DNA of 64,000 nt, taken from positions 1-64,000 of the forward strand of contig JAUZRX010000028.1 in assembly GCA_030949985.1 (NCBI GenBank), written 5' to 3'. This document shows, piece after piece, positions 8,717 through 18,473 of the stretch (position 1 is the stretch's first letter; every line of letters starts with the position of its first letter). The notes below the pieces were generated by a model. It was not told the DNA's origin. It ran no database searches and saw only the letters and a program-made list of their open reading frames with translations. The translations under genes were made by a program, and so were the position numbers. Origin of the DNA: Acidobacteriota bacterium (GTDB lineage: Bacteria > Acidobacteriota > Polarisedimenticolia > J045).

Positions 8717-9541
8717 CTACACCAGCTCCCGGGCGGCGTCGAGGCCCGAGCGGAACAGGGCCAGTCCCGCCGGCTCCCGGGTTTCGGGAGCCGGCTGTCG
8801 GCGCCAGTCGGGATGGTGCCAGGGATGCAGGAAAGCGTCGGGATGAGGCATCAGGCCGAAAACCCTTCCCGAGTGATCACAGATCCCGGCGATTCCGCCC
8901 GTCGAGCCGTTGGGGTTCCACGGCCACCGCTCCGTGGGCCGGCCCGCCTCGTCCACGTAGCGCACCGCCACCCGGCCGTCCTCGGCAAGACGCCGGACCA
9001 GGCCGGCGGGCTCGGTGAGAAACTTGCCCTCGCCGTGGCGGGCGGGCAGTTCGAATGAATCCATCCCCCGGGTCCAAAGGCAGCGCGTGCCCGGCTCGAC
9101 CCGCAGGCGCACCCAGGCGTTACGGTAGCCGAGACGATCGTTGGGCCCCAGGTCCGCCCGCTGCACGAAATCGTGGGCTCCCTCCTCGGGCCCCGGCAGC
9201 AGGCCCAGGCGCACGAGGGTCTGAAAACCATTGCAGATCCCGATGGCCAGCCCCCCCCTTTCGAGGAAGCGCCGCAAGTCGTCTTCGAGGTGCGCTCTCA
9301 GGCGCGTGGCGAGCACCAGGCCGCCCGCCACGTGGTCACCGTAGGAGAATCCTCCGATGAAGGCGATCACGTGGTAATCGGCCAGGGGCCGCGGCCCCCG
9401 GTGAGCGAAGAGGTCGGTCAGGTGCACCCTGTCGGGCTCCACGCCGAGGGAACGAAAGGCGTGGGCCGTCTCCGCCTCGCAGTTGAGCCCCAGCCCGACG
9501 GGAATCAGCACCCTCAGGCCCGCGTTGTCGCCCGCGCCCAT
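8717..9541 (-). CDS. purQ: Phosphoribosylformylglycinamidine synthase, glutaminase subunit PurQ
   Basis: Supplies ammonia from glutamine to PurL in purine synthesis. This is a 274-aa class I glutamine amidotransferase with the nucleophile Cys103 in GICNGFQ and the His-containing MPHPDAF near the C-terminus. It follows purL directly (purL stop TAG at 9542-9544, purQ ATG at 9541). It is somewhat longer than the roughly 230 aa of Bacillus-type PurQ and similar to the PurQ that accompanies PurSL fusions. Confidence 0.93.
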   Translation of the reverse strand: MGAGDNAGLRVLIPVGLGLNCEAETAHAFRSLGVEPDRVHLTDLFAHRGPRPLADYHVIAFIGGFSYGDHVAGGLVLATRLRAHLEDDLRRFLERGGLAIGICNGFQTLVRLGLLPGPEEGAHDFVQRADLGPNDRLGYRNAWVRLRVEPGTRCLWTRGMDSFELPARHGEGKFLTEPAGLVRRLAEDGRVAVRYVDEAGRPTERWPWNPNGSTGGIAGICDHSGRVFGLMPHPDAFLHPWHHPDWRRQPAPETREPAGLALFRSGLDAARELV

Positions 9542-12541
9542 CTAACTTTCCTCCCCGGCGGCCTCGCGCCGCCAGCAGGACACCAGTGTCTCCACGCTCT
9601 CGTCCAGCAACAGCCGCCGGCCCAGTGAGACGCGCAGCCGCCCGTCGTCACCGAAGCGACCGATGCGGGCCAGGGGTTCACCCGCCAGCCGCCGGCAAAC
9701 CTCTTCCCTGTCTTCGGGTCGACAACACAGGAGCATGCGCCCGCAGGACTCGCCGAAAAGCCGGGCCTCCCAGCCTACGTCTCCCTCCACCGGCAAGGCT
9801 TCCAGGTCCACCTCCACGCCGGCATCGCCGGCCCGGGCCAGGCGCAGCAGGGCGGGCAGCAGACCGCCCAGGGCCGGCGCGTGAACGGCCTGCACCAGGC
9901 GGTCGCGGATCACACCGGCCAGGGCCCGGTAGCGGGGCGCCCAGGCCCTGGGCCGACAACGGGGCACCCGGGGGAAGTCCACGCCGCGGTGGGCCGCCCA
10001 CTGGCTGCCTCCCAACTCGTCGGCCGTGACCCCGAGCATCAGGATCTCCAGCCGGTGCTCCGGGACCTCGAGGGTCATCGCCTGCCGCACGTCGGGTACC
10101 AGGCCGATGGCGGAAACCAGCAGGGTGGGAGGGATGCTGATCCTCTTGCCGCCGATCACCGCGTCGTTCTTCATCGAGTCTTTGCCGGAGATCAGCGGCA
10201 CACCGTAGGCCGTGCAGGACTCGTAGAGTCCGCGACAGGTGCGTACGAGCTGGGCCAGTTTGTGTTCGGCGTCCGGGTTGGTCGGCCCGGGCAGGGGATC
10301 CGGCCAGCAGAAGTTGTCGAGGGCCGCGATCCGGTCCGGCCTCGCCCCGGCGGCCAGCAGGCGCCGCAGGGCCAGATCCATCGCCGCCTGGGCCATGGCG
10401 TGAGCGTCGATGTCCGAGTAGGTGGGAAAGATCCCCTCCGCCAGGGCATAACCCTCCCAGCCCTGGTGGTCGACCTGGAAGACGGTGGCGTCGGAGGGCA
10501 CGTCCCGGTGAACGCCCACCCAGGGCTTGACCACCGTCAACGCCTTGACCTCGTGATCGTAAACCCGGCAGAGCGCCTCGTTGGAAGCCAGGTTGTGGCG
10601 GGCGATGAAGGCCCGCGCCTGCTCTCCCAGGCCCCGAGCCGCCGGCAACGGCAAGCGCTGGGGATCGGCGATCTCGGGCGGGTCGAAGCGAGCCTCGAGG
10701 CGCATGGGGGGCAGCCCTTCGTGCAGAAACTCCATCGGCAGGTAGGTCACCGTTCGTTCGCCCCACAGGCAGTGGAAAACGCCGCTGTCTGTGAACTCCC
10801 CCAGGTCCGTCGCTTCCACCTCCCGCCGTCGGGCCAGTTCGATGAAGCGCTCCAGGTTCTCCGGGGGCACGGCGACGGTCATCCGCTCCTGGGCCTCGGA
10901 GACCAGCACCTCCCAGGGAGCCAGGCCCTGGTATTTCAGTGGCGCCCGGGCCAGATCCATCCGTGCGCCGCCGGGGGCCTGGGCCATCTCCCCCACCGAG
11001 GAGGAAAGGCCGCCGGCGCCGTTGTCGGTGATCGCGGAGTACAGCCCCAGGTCCCGAGCCTCGACCAGGAAGTCGAACATCATCTTCTCGGTGATCGGAT
11101 CCCCGATTTGCACCGCCTGGACCGGACTCTCCTCGGTCAGCTCCGCACTGGAGAACGTCGCGCCGTGGATCCCGTCCTTACCGATACGTCCGCCGACCAT
11201 CACGATGCGATCTCCCGGCCGGGCCGCCTTCTCGTGAGCCGGTCGACCGGCGACCTGCACCGGCATGCGGCCCACGGTCCCGCAGTAGACCAGGGGCTTG
11301 CCCAGGAAGCGCGGGTCGAAGAACTCGAAACCCCGACCATAGGGGATGCCCGACTGGTTACCCCCATCGATCACACCGCGGTGGACGCCTTCCCGGATGC
11401 GACGGGGATGGAGCAGGCCCGCCGGCAGATCCCCTTCCCAGTCGGGGTCGGCAAAGCAGTAGCCCCAGACGTTGGCCAGCAACTCGGCGCCCAGGCCCGT
11501 CCCGAAGGGATCCCGGTTGACACCGACGATGCCGGTGATCGCCCCACCGTAGGGATCGAGCGCCGAGGGACTGTTGTGGGTCTCCACCTTGTAGACCAGG
11601 TGATGCCGGTCCGTGGCCGCGATCACGCCCGCGTTGTCGTGGAAGACCGAGACCAGCCAACTCCGCCCTTCCCGCTGCCGGATCGCCGCGTCCACGGCAC
11701 GCGTGGCGCCCTTGATGTAGGTGCCGAAGAGGGAATCGATGATCTCCTCCTCCTCACCCGGACCGCGATAGCGGATGGTGGCGCTCATGATCTTGTGCTT
11801 GCAGTGCTCCGACCAGGTCTGGGCCAGGCATTCCAGCTCGGCATCCGTGGGCTCCGCGCCGAGCCCCGCCGCCCGGCGGCCGGGATCCTCGCCGGCCCGG
11901 CGAAAGAAGTCCCGAATCACCCGCATCTCGTCGGTGCTCAAGGCCAGGAGCATCTCGCGACTCAGGCGATCGAGTGCAGCGTCCTCCACTTCGAGGGAGA
12001 TCGTCCGCGTCTCGGGAACCCGGCTCTCCCGCACCCGGGGCACCTCCAGGTCCGGCTCGGAGGCCTCCCACTCTTCCCGACTCTGGATGGTGATCCTCTC
12101 GATCACTTCATTGGCCAGGAGTTCCCGGGCGATACGCTCGGCCTGGGCGCGGTCGACTCCGGCAAGCAGGTAGAGCCGGGAGGTGAACACGGCCTCGCAC
12201 CGGCCCGGTGACAGGCCCAGGAGATCCTCGATCGCGACCCTGGCCGAGTGGGCGACGGGATCGGTCACGCCGGGGCGGAAACCCACCGCCACCACCATGT
12301 CGAAGTCCCGTCCCTCGAGCCGACCGACCGCCCCCCGCCGCAGAACAGGCCCGGCGAAGGCCCGGGCTACCTGCTCGGCCTGCCGGGCGGAGAGGGCCGG
12401 CTGAATGTGATAGACGTCTCGCGTGCGCACCTCTCCGACGGGAATCCCCAGCAGGGTGCGGATTCGGTGGGCGACGGAGACGCCGCGGCTATCGACCTGC
12501 CCCGGCCTGATGCCGATCTCTATGCGGGTGGTTGTGCTCAC
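9542..12541 (-). CDS. purL: Phosphoribosylformylglycinamidine synthase, PurSL fusion
   Basis: ATP-dependent conversion of FGAR to FGAM. The 999-aa length is intermediate between small PurL (about 740) and the single-chain proteobacterial enzyme (about 1300). The N-terminal roughly 150 residues look like duplicated PurS modules (IEIGIRPGQVDSRG..., then a second unit around residues 80-150). The PurL core follows, with TWSEHCKHK, the VETHNSPSALDP motif and a second AIR-synthase-like half. The glutaminase is the separate purQ. The start is GTG 12541, which overlaps the upstream gene by 53 bp; the homology to PurS begins right after it. Confidence 0.93.
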   Translation of the reverse strand: MSTTTRIEIGIRPGQVDSRGVSVAHRIRTLLGIPVGEVRTRDVYHIQPALSARQAEQVARAFAGPVLRRGAVGRLEGRDFDMVVAVGFRPGVTDPVAHSARVAIEDLLGLSPGRCEAVFTSRLYLLAGVDRAQAERIARELLANEVIERITIQSREEWEASEPDLEVPRVRESRVPETRTISLEVEDAALDRLSREMLLALSTDEMRVIRDFFRRAGEDPGRRAAGLGAEPTDAELECLAQTWSEHCKHKIMSATIRYRGPGEEEEIIDSLFGTYIKGATRAVDAAIRQREGRSWLVSVFHDNAGVIAATDRHHLVYKVETHNSPSALDPYGGAITGIVGVNRDPFGTGLGAELLANVWGYCFADPDWEGDLPAGLLHPRRIREGVHRGVIDGGNQSGIPYGRGFEFFDPRFLGKPLVYCGTVGRMPVQVAGRPAHEKAARPGDRIVMVGGRIGKDGIHGATFSSAELTEESPVQAVQIGDPITEKMMFDFLVEARDLGLYSAITDNGAGGLSSSVGEMAQAPGGARMDLARAPLKYQGLAPWEVLVSEAQERMTVAVPPENLERFIELARRREVEATDLGEFTDSGVFHCLWGERTVTYLPMEFLHEGLPPMRLEARFDPPEIADPQRLPLPAARGLGEQARAFIARHNLASNEALCRVYDHEVKALTVVKPWVGVHRDVPSDATVFQVDHQGWEGYALAEGIFPTYSDIDAHAMAQAAMDLALRRLLAAGARPDRIAALDNFCWPDPLPGPTNPDAEHKLAQLVRTCRGLYESCTAYGVPLISGKDSMKNDAVIGGKRISIPPTLLVSAIGLVPDVRQAMTLEVPEHRLEILMLGVTADELGGSQWAAHRGVDFPRVPRCRPRAWAPRYRALAGVIRDRLVQAVHAPALGGLLPALLRLARAGDAGVEVDLEALPVEGDVGWEARLFGESCGRMLLCCRPEDREEVCRRLAGEPLARIGRFGDDGRLRVSLGRRLLLDESVETLVSCWRREAAGEES

Positions 12542-13736
12542 GACCCTGGCCTCGCTCTGATGGAGGCAAGAGTCTACCCTGCTCCGCCCCCCCGAGGCTG
12601 CCGATTGTGCCTGCGGGGCCCCGCAAACCCGCGGGCAGCCAGGATGTCCCGCCTTCGCGGGTCGCGGCCCAGGCCAGGATCCGGGCCCCGATCCGCGCCA
12701 GGCCCGGGTAGGGGGCCCCGATCAGCGCGCGCTGATGCCGTACCAGGAGCCCCACCCCGCAACCCGCTCCCGGAGCCGCGGGAACCAGCAACATGGACTC
12801 GGTCTCACCCTGGCGGGCCAGCGACTCGATCACACCGAGCCGCAGGGCGGCGACCAGCCGGGCCGCCGGGAGTGCGGGGTCCTTCATCACGGCGATCTCG
12901 ATCGCTCGGCGCCGCATGACCCAAAGGGCGCACGCCGCCACCGGCCGGCCGTCGCATGCGAGGACCGCCAGCCGCCGAGCCTCCTCGGGAGCCGCGTCGA
13001 AGATCCCCGCCATCACCCGCCAGCGGTCACTGGTCTCCGGCAGGGTGGAGTCCATCCGCTCCCGCAACTCCGCCAGGCGTCCCACCCGGGCAGGTGACTC
13101 GATGTGGAACCGCCACGAGCCTCCCCCCGGCGCCGCCGCCGCCCGCCGCAGGGTCTGGGGGATCGACGAGAGCACTCGCTCCCAGCCACCGCGCAGATCG
13201 AGTTCGGTTTCCCGGCGGGCGACGCGGAACTCGGTCCAGCCCGGTACCCCACGCAGCCCCTCGCGCAGCCACTCGATGGCGGGACCCGACGGACCGATAC
13301 CTTCGAGGTGGAAAACGACCGCCTTGCCCAGCCGCCGGGAGAGCGCCCGCAGCAGGTCGGCGGCCCCCACCCTCCGGCCTTCCACCGAGAGCAGGGGTTG
13401 ATGACGATAGAAGAGCCCCTGGCCGAGGAAGCGGGCCACCAGCCCCCCCATCCAGCGGTAGGTCTCGAGGGCGATGATGCCCTCGATGCGGGAGTTCAGT
13501 CGCAGGGCGGCGATCAGGGGCACGGGTCCCGAGGGCCGAACCTGGCCGAGGATCCGGGCGCCGGCGGGGCCTGAACCGGGCAGAGGCCAGCGCTGCGCGC
13601 CGAGCAGCCAGTTCCACTCGTCCTGAAGGTCGTCGATGGCGCTCCAGCCCTGGTGCAAATCCAGGCTCCAGCGCAAGGGAGCCCCCGAGCCGGTGGATTC
13701 GGCGGTTCGACTCCGGGTGCTGGACCGTGACGACAT
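12489..13736 (-). CDS. GNAT-fold BioF2/FemAB-like acetyltransferase-domain protein
   Basis: A soluble protein of about 415 aa. Its C-terminal half has the look of a BioF2-like (peptidoglycan-bridge-type) GNAT domain: RRLAVLACDGRPVAACALWVMR is followed by a substrate-site-like helix and PAARLVAALRLGVIESLARQG. No catalytic assignment can be made. I chose ATG 13736 because GGGAAGG precedes it; the open frame extends upstream only to a TTG at 13817. The 3' end overlaps purL by 53 bp, so the two are probably cotranscribed. Polysaccharide-locus acetyltransferase is one possible role. Confidence 0.6.
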   Translation of the reverse strand: MSSRSSTRSRTAESTGSGAPLRWSLDLHQGWSAIDDLQDEWNWLLGAQRWPLPGSGPAGARILGQVRPSGPVPLIAALRLNSRIEGIIALETYRWMGGLVARFLGQGLFYRHQPLLSVEGRRVGAADLLRALSRRLGKAVVFHLEGIGPSGPAIEWLREGLRGVPGWTEFRVARRETELDLRGGWERVLSSIPQTLRRAAAAPGGGSWRFHIESPARVGRLAELRERMDSTLPETSDRWRVMAGIFDAAPEEARRLAVLACDGRPVAACALWVMRRRAIEIAVMKDPALPAARLVAALRLGVIESLARQGETESMLLVPAAPGAGCGVGLLVRHQRALIGAPYPGLARIGARILAWAATREGGTSWLPAGLRGPAGTIGSLGGAEQGRLLPPSERGQGREHNHPHRDRHQAGAGR

Positions 13737-13927
13737 GGGGACGACCTTCCCGGTGAGCCTCCGGCCGGCGGAGAAGCCCGATACGGGCAATATGGTGACT
13801 CCGCCGGCCTTCGTCAAACCATCGCCCCACCTCTCCCGGAGAGGCCCGACCCCGGGCCCGGAAAACCTATAACGGATTGCTCCATAACGACTTAGATGCT
13901 TCTGTTAGACTCCCAGGCGGACGCTTT

Positions 13928-13977
13928 TTGACGTAGCCGGAGGATGAGCTTAAGATATTAATGACTAACACGTTAGT
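13928..13977 (+). promoter_or_regulatory. Promoter and start-site palindrome of the 2-oxoacid:ferredoxin oxidoreductase operon
   Basis: TTGACG at 13928-13933, a 17-bp spacer and TAAGAT at 13951-13956 make a good sigma-70-type promoter. Directly at the expected transcription start is ACTAACACGTTAGT (13964-13977), 6-bp arms around a 2-bp centre. It is well placed to be a repressor operator (TetR- or similar dimer-type; inference). The first gene starts at 14027 with AGGAG at 14016-14020. Confidence 0.6.
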
Positions 13978-14026
13978 TCCTACTCCCTTTCCAGCTTCGG
14001 CACCAGTTTTTCCACAGGAGCGCACC

Positions 14027-14263
14027 ATGGCGACGCGTCCAGACCGGGGTCGGGTGGAGATCGGTACCGACGAGTGCAAAGGCTGTCTGCTCTGCACCGC
14101 GGTTTGTCCGGTCCATGTTCTCGTTCGCACCAAAACCCTCAACAAACAGGGCTATTTCCCGGTGGCCTACACCGGCTCCGGCTGTACCGGCTGCGGCTTT
14201 TGTTTCTACGCCTGCCCGGAGCCCGGAGCGATCACCGTCTTCCGTCTCGAGAAATCGGCCTGA
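14027..14263 (+). CDS. korD: 2-oxoacid:ferredoxin oxidoreductase delta subunit (2[4Fe-4S] ferredoxin)
   Basis: A 78-aa bacterial ferredoxin-type protein with two clusters of cysteines, [12 protein letters not shown] and [15 protein letters not shown], each binding a [4Fe-4S] centre. It is the first gene of the operon, 16 bp before the alpha subunit gene, which is the usual place for the delta chain of Kor/Vor-type enzymes. It hands electrons from the TPP site to an external ferredoxin. ATG 14027 has a well-spaced AGGAG; the longer frame from 13961 would start at the promoter and is rejected. Confidence 0.85.
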   Translation: MATRPDRGRVEIGTDECKGCLLCTAVCPVHVLVRTKTLNKQGYFPVAYTGSGCTGCGFCFYACPEPGAITVFRLEKSA

Positions 14264-14279
14264 ACACGAGAGGTGAAAC

Positions 14280-15356
14280 ATGTCTGTGAGCCTTAGGCGG
14301 CCGCCCCTTCTGATCAAGGGGAACGAGGCCATCATCAAGGGTGCGATCCTGGCCGGCTGCAAAACCTTCTTCGGCTATCCCATCACGCCGGCCAGCGAAA
14401 TCGCCGAGGCCGCGGCCCGGGACTTCCCTGCCGCCGGCGGCACCTTCATCCAGGCGGAGTCCGAAACGGCTTCGATCAACATGGTCTATGGCGCCGCCAG
14501 CACCGGAGTCCGCACCATGACCGCCTCGTCGGGGCCGGGCATCAGCCTGATGCAGGAGGGCATCTCCTACCTCGCCGGTGCGGAGCTGCCCGCGGTCATC
14601 GTCAGCATCGTCCGCGGCGGACCGGGACTGGGCAATATCGGCCCCGAGCAGAGCGACTACAACCAGATCGTGCGCATCGGCGGTCACGGCAACTACCGCA
14701 ACCCGGTCTTCGCACCGGCCACGGGCCAGGAAATGTGCGATCTGACCATGCACGCCTTCGAGGTCGCCGATCGCTATCGCACGCCGGTCTACCTGATGGC
14801 GGACGGCTTCACCGGCCAGATGATGGAGCCGGTTTCCTTCCCCGACCCGGTACCCGCCCTGCCGGAAAAAGAGTGGGCGGTGCGGGCCGACGCCGAGACC
14901 CGGGAGAACCTGGTTTCGTCCATCTTCCTCGAGCATGACCAGCTCGAAGAGCACAACCGCAAACTGCAGCGCAAGTACAAGGAGATCGAAGCCGCCGAGG
15001 TGAGGGTCGAAGACTTCCTGGTGGACGACGCGACGATCCTGGTGGTGGGCTACGGCATCATGTCCCGGGTGCTGCGCTCGGCGGTGCGGGCGGCGCGGGA
15101 AGAAGGCCTGAAAGTGGGCCTGGTGCGGCCGATCAGCCTCTGGCCCTTCCCCAAGGCGCACCTCGAAAACCTGGCGGGAAGGGTCGATCGCATCATCACC
15201 TTCGAGTTGAGCAACGGCCAGATGGTCGAGGACGTGCGCCTGTCGGTTCACGACAACGTTCCGGTCCACTTCTACGGACGGATGGGCGGCAACGTTCCCT
15301 CCGCCGAAGAGTGCCTCGACGTGATCCGGCGCTACGCGGCCGAAGGAGGGAAATAG
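14280..15356 (+). CDS. korA: 2-oxoacid (probably 2-oxoglutarate):ferredoxin oxidoreductase alpha subunit
   Basis: A 358-aa chain with the pyruvate:ferredoxin-type domains I and [16 protein letters not shown] near residues 34-47 and the [16 protein letters not shown] and [16 protein letters not shown] motifs identify the family. The enzyme oxidatively decarboxylates a 2-oxoacid to its acyl-CoA and reduces ferredoxin. In Thauera-type benzoate degraders, korAB is part of the benzoyl-CoA gene cluster and regenerates the ferredoxin used by benzoyl-CoA reductase. Here bcr lies about 28 kb away, so the same role is an inference. The exact 2-oxoacid cannot be read from sequence. Confidence 0.88.
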   Translation: MSVSLRRPPLLIKGNEAIIKGAILAGCKTFFGYPITPASEIAEAAARDFPAAGGTFIQAESETASINMVYGAASTGVRTMTASSGPGISLMQEGISYLAGAELPAVIVSIVRGGPGLGNIGPEQSDYNQIVRIGGHGNYRNPVFAPATGQEMCDLTMHAFEVADRYRTPVYLMADGFTGQMMEPVSFPDPVPALPEKEWAVRADAETRENLVSSIFLEHDQLEEHNRKLQRKYKEIEAAEVRVEDFLVDDATILVVGYGIMSRVLRSAVRAAREEGLKVGLVRPISLWPFPKAHLENLAGRVDRIITFELSNGQMVEDVRLSVHDNVPVHFYGRMGGNVPSAEECLDVIRRYAAEGGK

Positions 15357-15357
15357 C

Positions 15358-16800
15358 ATGAGCAGCGCGCCGGTCTACAAGCCCTTTCTCCAGCGGGCCG
15401 ATAGCTTCTACGACACCTTCCAGCGCAAGTCGGGCAACCAGGAAGTCACCCACTATTGCCCCGGCTGCGGTCATGGCGAATTGCACAAGATGATGGCCGA
15501 GGCGATCGACGACCTGGGCATCCGTGACCGCACGGTGCTGATCAGCCCGGTGGGCTGCTCGGTCTTCGCCTACTACTACTTCGACGTGGGCAATGTGCAG
15601 GCAGCCCACGGACGGGCGCCGGCGGTGGGCACGGGCGTGCAGCGTTCGCGCCCCCACTCCATCGTCATCTCCTACCAGGGCGATGGCGACCTGGCGGCGA
15701 TCGGGCTCAACGAAATTCTCCAGGCCGCCAATCGGGGCGAGAAGATGGTGGTCTTCTTCGTCAACAACGCGATCTACGGGATGACCGGCGGCCAGATGGC
15801 CCCCACCACTCTTCCCGGCATGCGCACCACCACGACTCCCCTGGGCCGGGACCCCCGCCTGGCCGGCAACCCGATGCGGATGTGCGAGTTGGTCGCTCAA
15901 CTCGAGGCACCGATCTTCGTCGCCCGCGGGTCGCTGGCCTCCCCCAAGGAGATGAAGCGCACCCGCAAGCTCGTGCGCAAGGCCATGGAGATGCAGGTGG
16001 AGGGAAAGGGCTTCTGCTTCGTGGAAGTGCTCTCGGCCTGCCCCACCGGCTGGGGCATGACCCCCGTCGACGCCCAGCAGTGGATCGAAGACAAGTTGAT
16101 GCCCCAGTTCCCCCTCGAGATCTTCGTCGACAAGACCGACCAGGAACGACTGGAATACGTCACGCCGGAGCCCCCTCCCGCGGAAAAGTTGCACGAGGTG
16201 CTCGGCATCGCCGCGGACACCAGGCTGATGCCGGCGGCGACTCCCGACCCGGCCTACGCCAATCCCCGCATCAAGGTGGCGGGTTTCGGCGGCCAGGGCG
16301 TCCTGCTGCTGGGGCTGGGCCTCGCCCAGTGCGGCATGATGGAAGGCCGCAAGGTGGCCTGGCTTCCCTCCTACGGCCCCGAGATGCGCGGCGGCACCGC
16401 CCACTGCCATGTCAACATCAGCGAAGAGGAAATCGGCTCGCCCCTGGTTTCCCGTCCCACGGTGCTGGTGGCCATGAACCAACCTTCGATGGAAAAGTTC
16501 GAGGGCGAACTGGAGCCCGGAGCGGTGCTGCTCCTCAACGACTCGATGGTTCCCGGCGAGCCTTCCCGCAAGGACGTGGACGTGGTGCGGGTGCGCGCGA
16601 CGGAGATGGCCGAAGAGCTGGGCAACGCTCGTGCCGCGAACATGGTGATGCTCGGTGCGTTTGCCGGCTATACCGGCGCCCTGAACCTGGAGACCTGCCT
16701 GGCCGCGCTCGACACCCTGATCAAGCGCAAGGCGCTGATCGACCTCAACCGCAAGGCGATCACCGCGGGCTTCGAAGCCGGTCGCAAGGCGCGGAGCTGA
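15358..16800 (+). CDS. korB: 2-oxoacid:ferredoxin oxidoreductase, fused beta and gamma subunits
   Basis: A 480-aa chain. Residues 1 to about 290 are the TPP-binding beta subunit, with a cluster-type CPGCGH near residue 34 and the GDGD...NN TPP/Mg motif from about 108. From about 305 (IKVAGFGGQGVLLLG) the chain is the gamma subunit, normally a separate protein. The fusion is in frame with no stop and a short Pro-rich linker. It follows korA with one base between stop and ATG. The gene count is therefore delta, alpha, beta-gamma. A hairpin terminator follows. Confidence 0.88.
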   Translation: MSSAPVYKPFLQRADSFYDTFQRKSGNQEVTHYCPGCGHGELHKMMAEAIDDLGIRDRTVLISPVGCSVFAYYYFDVGNVQAAHGRAPAVGTGVQRSRPHSIVISYQGDGDLAAIGLNEILQAANRGEKMVVFFVNNAIYGMTGGQMAPTTLPGMRTTTTPLGRDPRLAGNPMRMCELVAQLEAPIFVARGSLASPKEMKRTRKLVRKAMEMQVEGKGFCFVEVLSACPTGWGMTPVDAQQWIEDKLMPQFPLEIFVDKTDQERLEYVTPEPPPAEKLHEVLGIAADTRLMPAATPDPAYANPRIKVAGFGGQGVLLLGLGLAQCGMMEGRKVAWLPSYGPEMRGGTAHCHVNISEEEIGSPLVSRPTVLVAMNQPSMEKFEGELEPGAVLLLNDSMVPGEPSRKDVDVVRVRATEMAEELGNARAANMVMLGAFAGYTGALNLETCLAALDTLIKRKALIDLNRKAITAGFEAGRKARS

Positions 16801-16834
16801 ACCGCCGCCGGCGTTCGACCGACGGCACGGAAAA

Positions 16835-16856
16835 GGGGCACCCCGCGGGGTGCCCC
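16835..16856 (+). terminator. Hairpin after the ferredoxin oxidoreductase operon
   Basis: GGGGCACCCC-GC-GGGGTGCCCC, preceded by AAAA and followed only by a weak pyrimidine tract. It is placed between convergent genes and probably bidirectional. Confidence 0.7.
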
Positions 16857-16882
16857 TCTCTACTTCCTGGTTCCAGATCTCT

Positions 16883-17107
16883 TCAGCGGACGCGAATCCG
16901 ACGGCTCGCCTGCATTTCCCGCAGCCCCCAGCGTCCGAGGAAGATCCCGATCATCGTCCCACCACCGCCAAGAATAGCCGGCGCCGCCGGCTGGTCGGCG
17001 GACATGGCGGCGAGCAGAAGCCCGGCGACAGGAACCAATACCGCCCCCCCCAAGGCCAGCAACCCCAACCCTTTGCGCCCCGAGCGGCGCCGAGTGGTGA
17101 CGTACAT
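16883..17107 (-). CDS. Small membrane protein of unknown function (74 aa)
   Basis: Basic N-terminus (RRRSGRKG), then two hydrophobic stretches (about residues 12-31 and 40-55) joined by a short loop, and an Arg-rich C-terminus. It could be a two-helix inner-membrane protein. An AGGAGGA ribosome site precedes ATG 17107. Family not recognised. It lies downstream of fabH on the same strand with about 180 bp between. Confidence 0.6.
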   Translation of the reverse strand: MYVTTRRRSGRKGLGLLALGGAVLVPVAGLLLAAMSADQPAAPAILGGGGTMIGIFLGRWGLREMQASRRIRVR

Positions 17108-17291
17108 CTGATCCTCCTTACGTTGGACGGACCCACTCGTGATGGGTGACCCTACTTGCCTGTGGCTGAACCTACTGCGCTTTGAAGACCAGGCAAGGCT
17201 CGGCGGGAGCCGGGAACAGGCGCGAAAAGTCCCGGAAAGGATTCGACAGAGGTCGACCCCTTCCAAACCGGCGCAGCCGCCCCGGCAAGGT

Positions 17292-18272
17292 TTACCAGCG
17301 ATAGAGCGCCGCGGCCCAGGTGAAACCTGCGCCGAAGGAGGCGCTGAGCACCAGGTCGCCGCGCTTGAGACGGCCTTCTCCGGCGGCATCCGCCAGGGCC
17401 ATGGGAATCGACGCCGCGGAGACGTTGCCGTACTTGTGGATCACCAGGTAGGTCTTTTCCATCGGCACCCGCGCTCGATCCGCGGTGGCCTTGATGATCC
17501 GCACGTTGGCCTGGTGGGGCACGAAGAGATCGATCTCGCCGTTGGTCAACCCCGCCTGCTCGAGCACCTCGCCCACGGCCTGCTTCATCGCCCGCACCGC
17601 GTGCTTGAAGACCTCGTTGCCCGCCATGTGCACCGTGTGCATCCGCTCGGCGACGGTGGCCTCCGTGGCGGGATGGCGGGTGCCTCCCGCAGGCTGCCAG
17701 AGCAACGACGCCAGGCGTCCGTCGGCCCCCCAGCTCGAGGCCAGCAGGCCGTCCTTCTCGTGTTCGCCGGGACCGATCACCGCGGCACCGGCACCGTCGC
17801 CGAAGAGGACACAGGTGGTGCGGTCGCTCCAGTTCATCACCCGGCTCAGGGCCTCGGCGCCGACCACCAGGACATGGCGCGCCCGACCCGAGGTGATCAG
17901 TGAGTCGGCCAACTGGTAGCCGTAGAGAAAGCCCGAGCAGGCGGCGGAGATGTCGAGCACGGGAATCGTCCCCAGGCCGACCTTGGGCTGGGCCCAGCAG
18001 GCGGTGGAAGGGAAGACCGTGTCCGGCGTGGCGGTGCCGACGATCATCACATCGATATCGGCGGGCGTCAGCCCCGCCCGCTCGATGGCCCGGCTCGCGG
18101 CCCGGGCCACCATGTCGCTGCAATCTTCACCCGGCTCCAGGTGACGGCGCTCCCTGATACCCGTCCGAGTCGTGATCCACTCGTCGGAGGTGTCTACAAG
18201 ACGCTCCAGATCGTGGTTGGTCACCACCTTCGAAGGAACCGCCGAGGCAATACCGAGAATCCTGGCACCCAT
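17292..18272 (-). CDS. fabH: 3-oxoacyl-ACP synthase III (FabH)
   Basis: Condenses acetyl- or another acyl-CoA with malonyl-ACP to start fatty-acid synthesis. A 326-aa thiolase-fold enzyme with the catalytic triad Cys112 (DISAACSG), His253 (VPHQAN) and Asn283 (KYGNVSAAS). ATG 18272 is chosen over the one at 18302 because AGGAGG is spaced 8 bases before it. It stands alone, not in a fab operon; the nearest upstream gene on this strand is namZ, about 200 bp away. Acyl-CoA preference is not visible. Confidence 0.92.
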   Translation of the reverse strand: MGARILGIASAVPSKVVTNHDLERLVDTSDEWITTRTGIRERRHLEPGEDCSDMVARAASRAIERAGLTPADIDVMIVGTATPDTVFPSTACWAQPKVGLGTIPVLDISAACSGFLYGYQLADSLITSGRARHVLVVGAEALSRVMNWSDRTTCVLFGDGAGAAVIGPGEHEKDGLLASSWGADGRLASLLWQPAGGTRHPATEATVAERMHTVHMAGNEVFKHAVRAMKQAVGEVLEQAGLTNGEIDLFVPHQANVRIIKATADRARVPMEKTYLVIHKYGNVSAASIPMALADAAGEGRLKRGDLVLSASFGAGFTWAAALYRW

Positions 18273-18473
18273 TGTCGCTTCCTCCTGGCGCGGCGCCTTC
18301 ATCGCCGCAGCCGGTCCCCATCAGCGTCGATCCCGGTGGGAAGACGAGTGTGCCCGCCGATTGTCATGCTTTCGTCATGCCCCTGAAAAACCGGTGCTCC
18401 CGGTACCCAGGCGGAACAATTCGGAGCCTGTTCAAGGATATCGAACAGGGCTTTCGCCTACTTTTCGCTGCCA

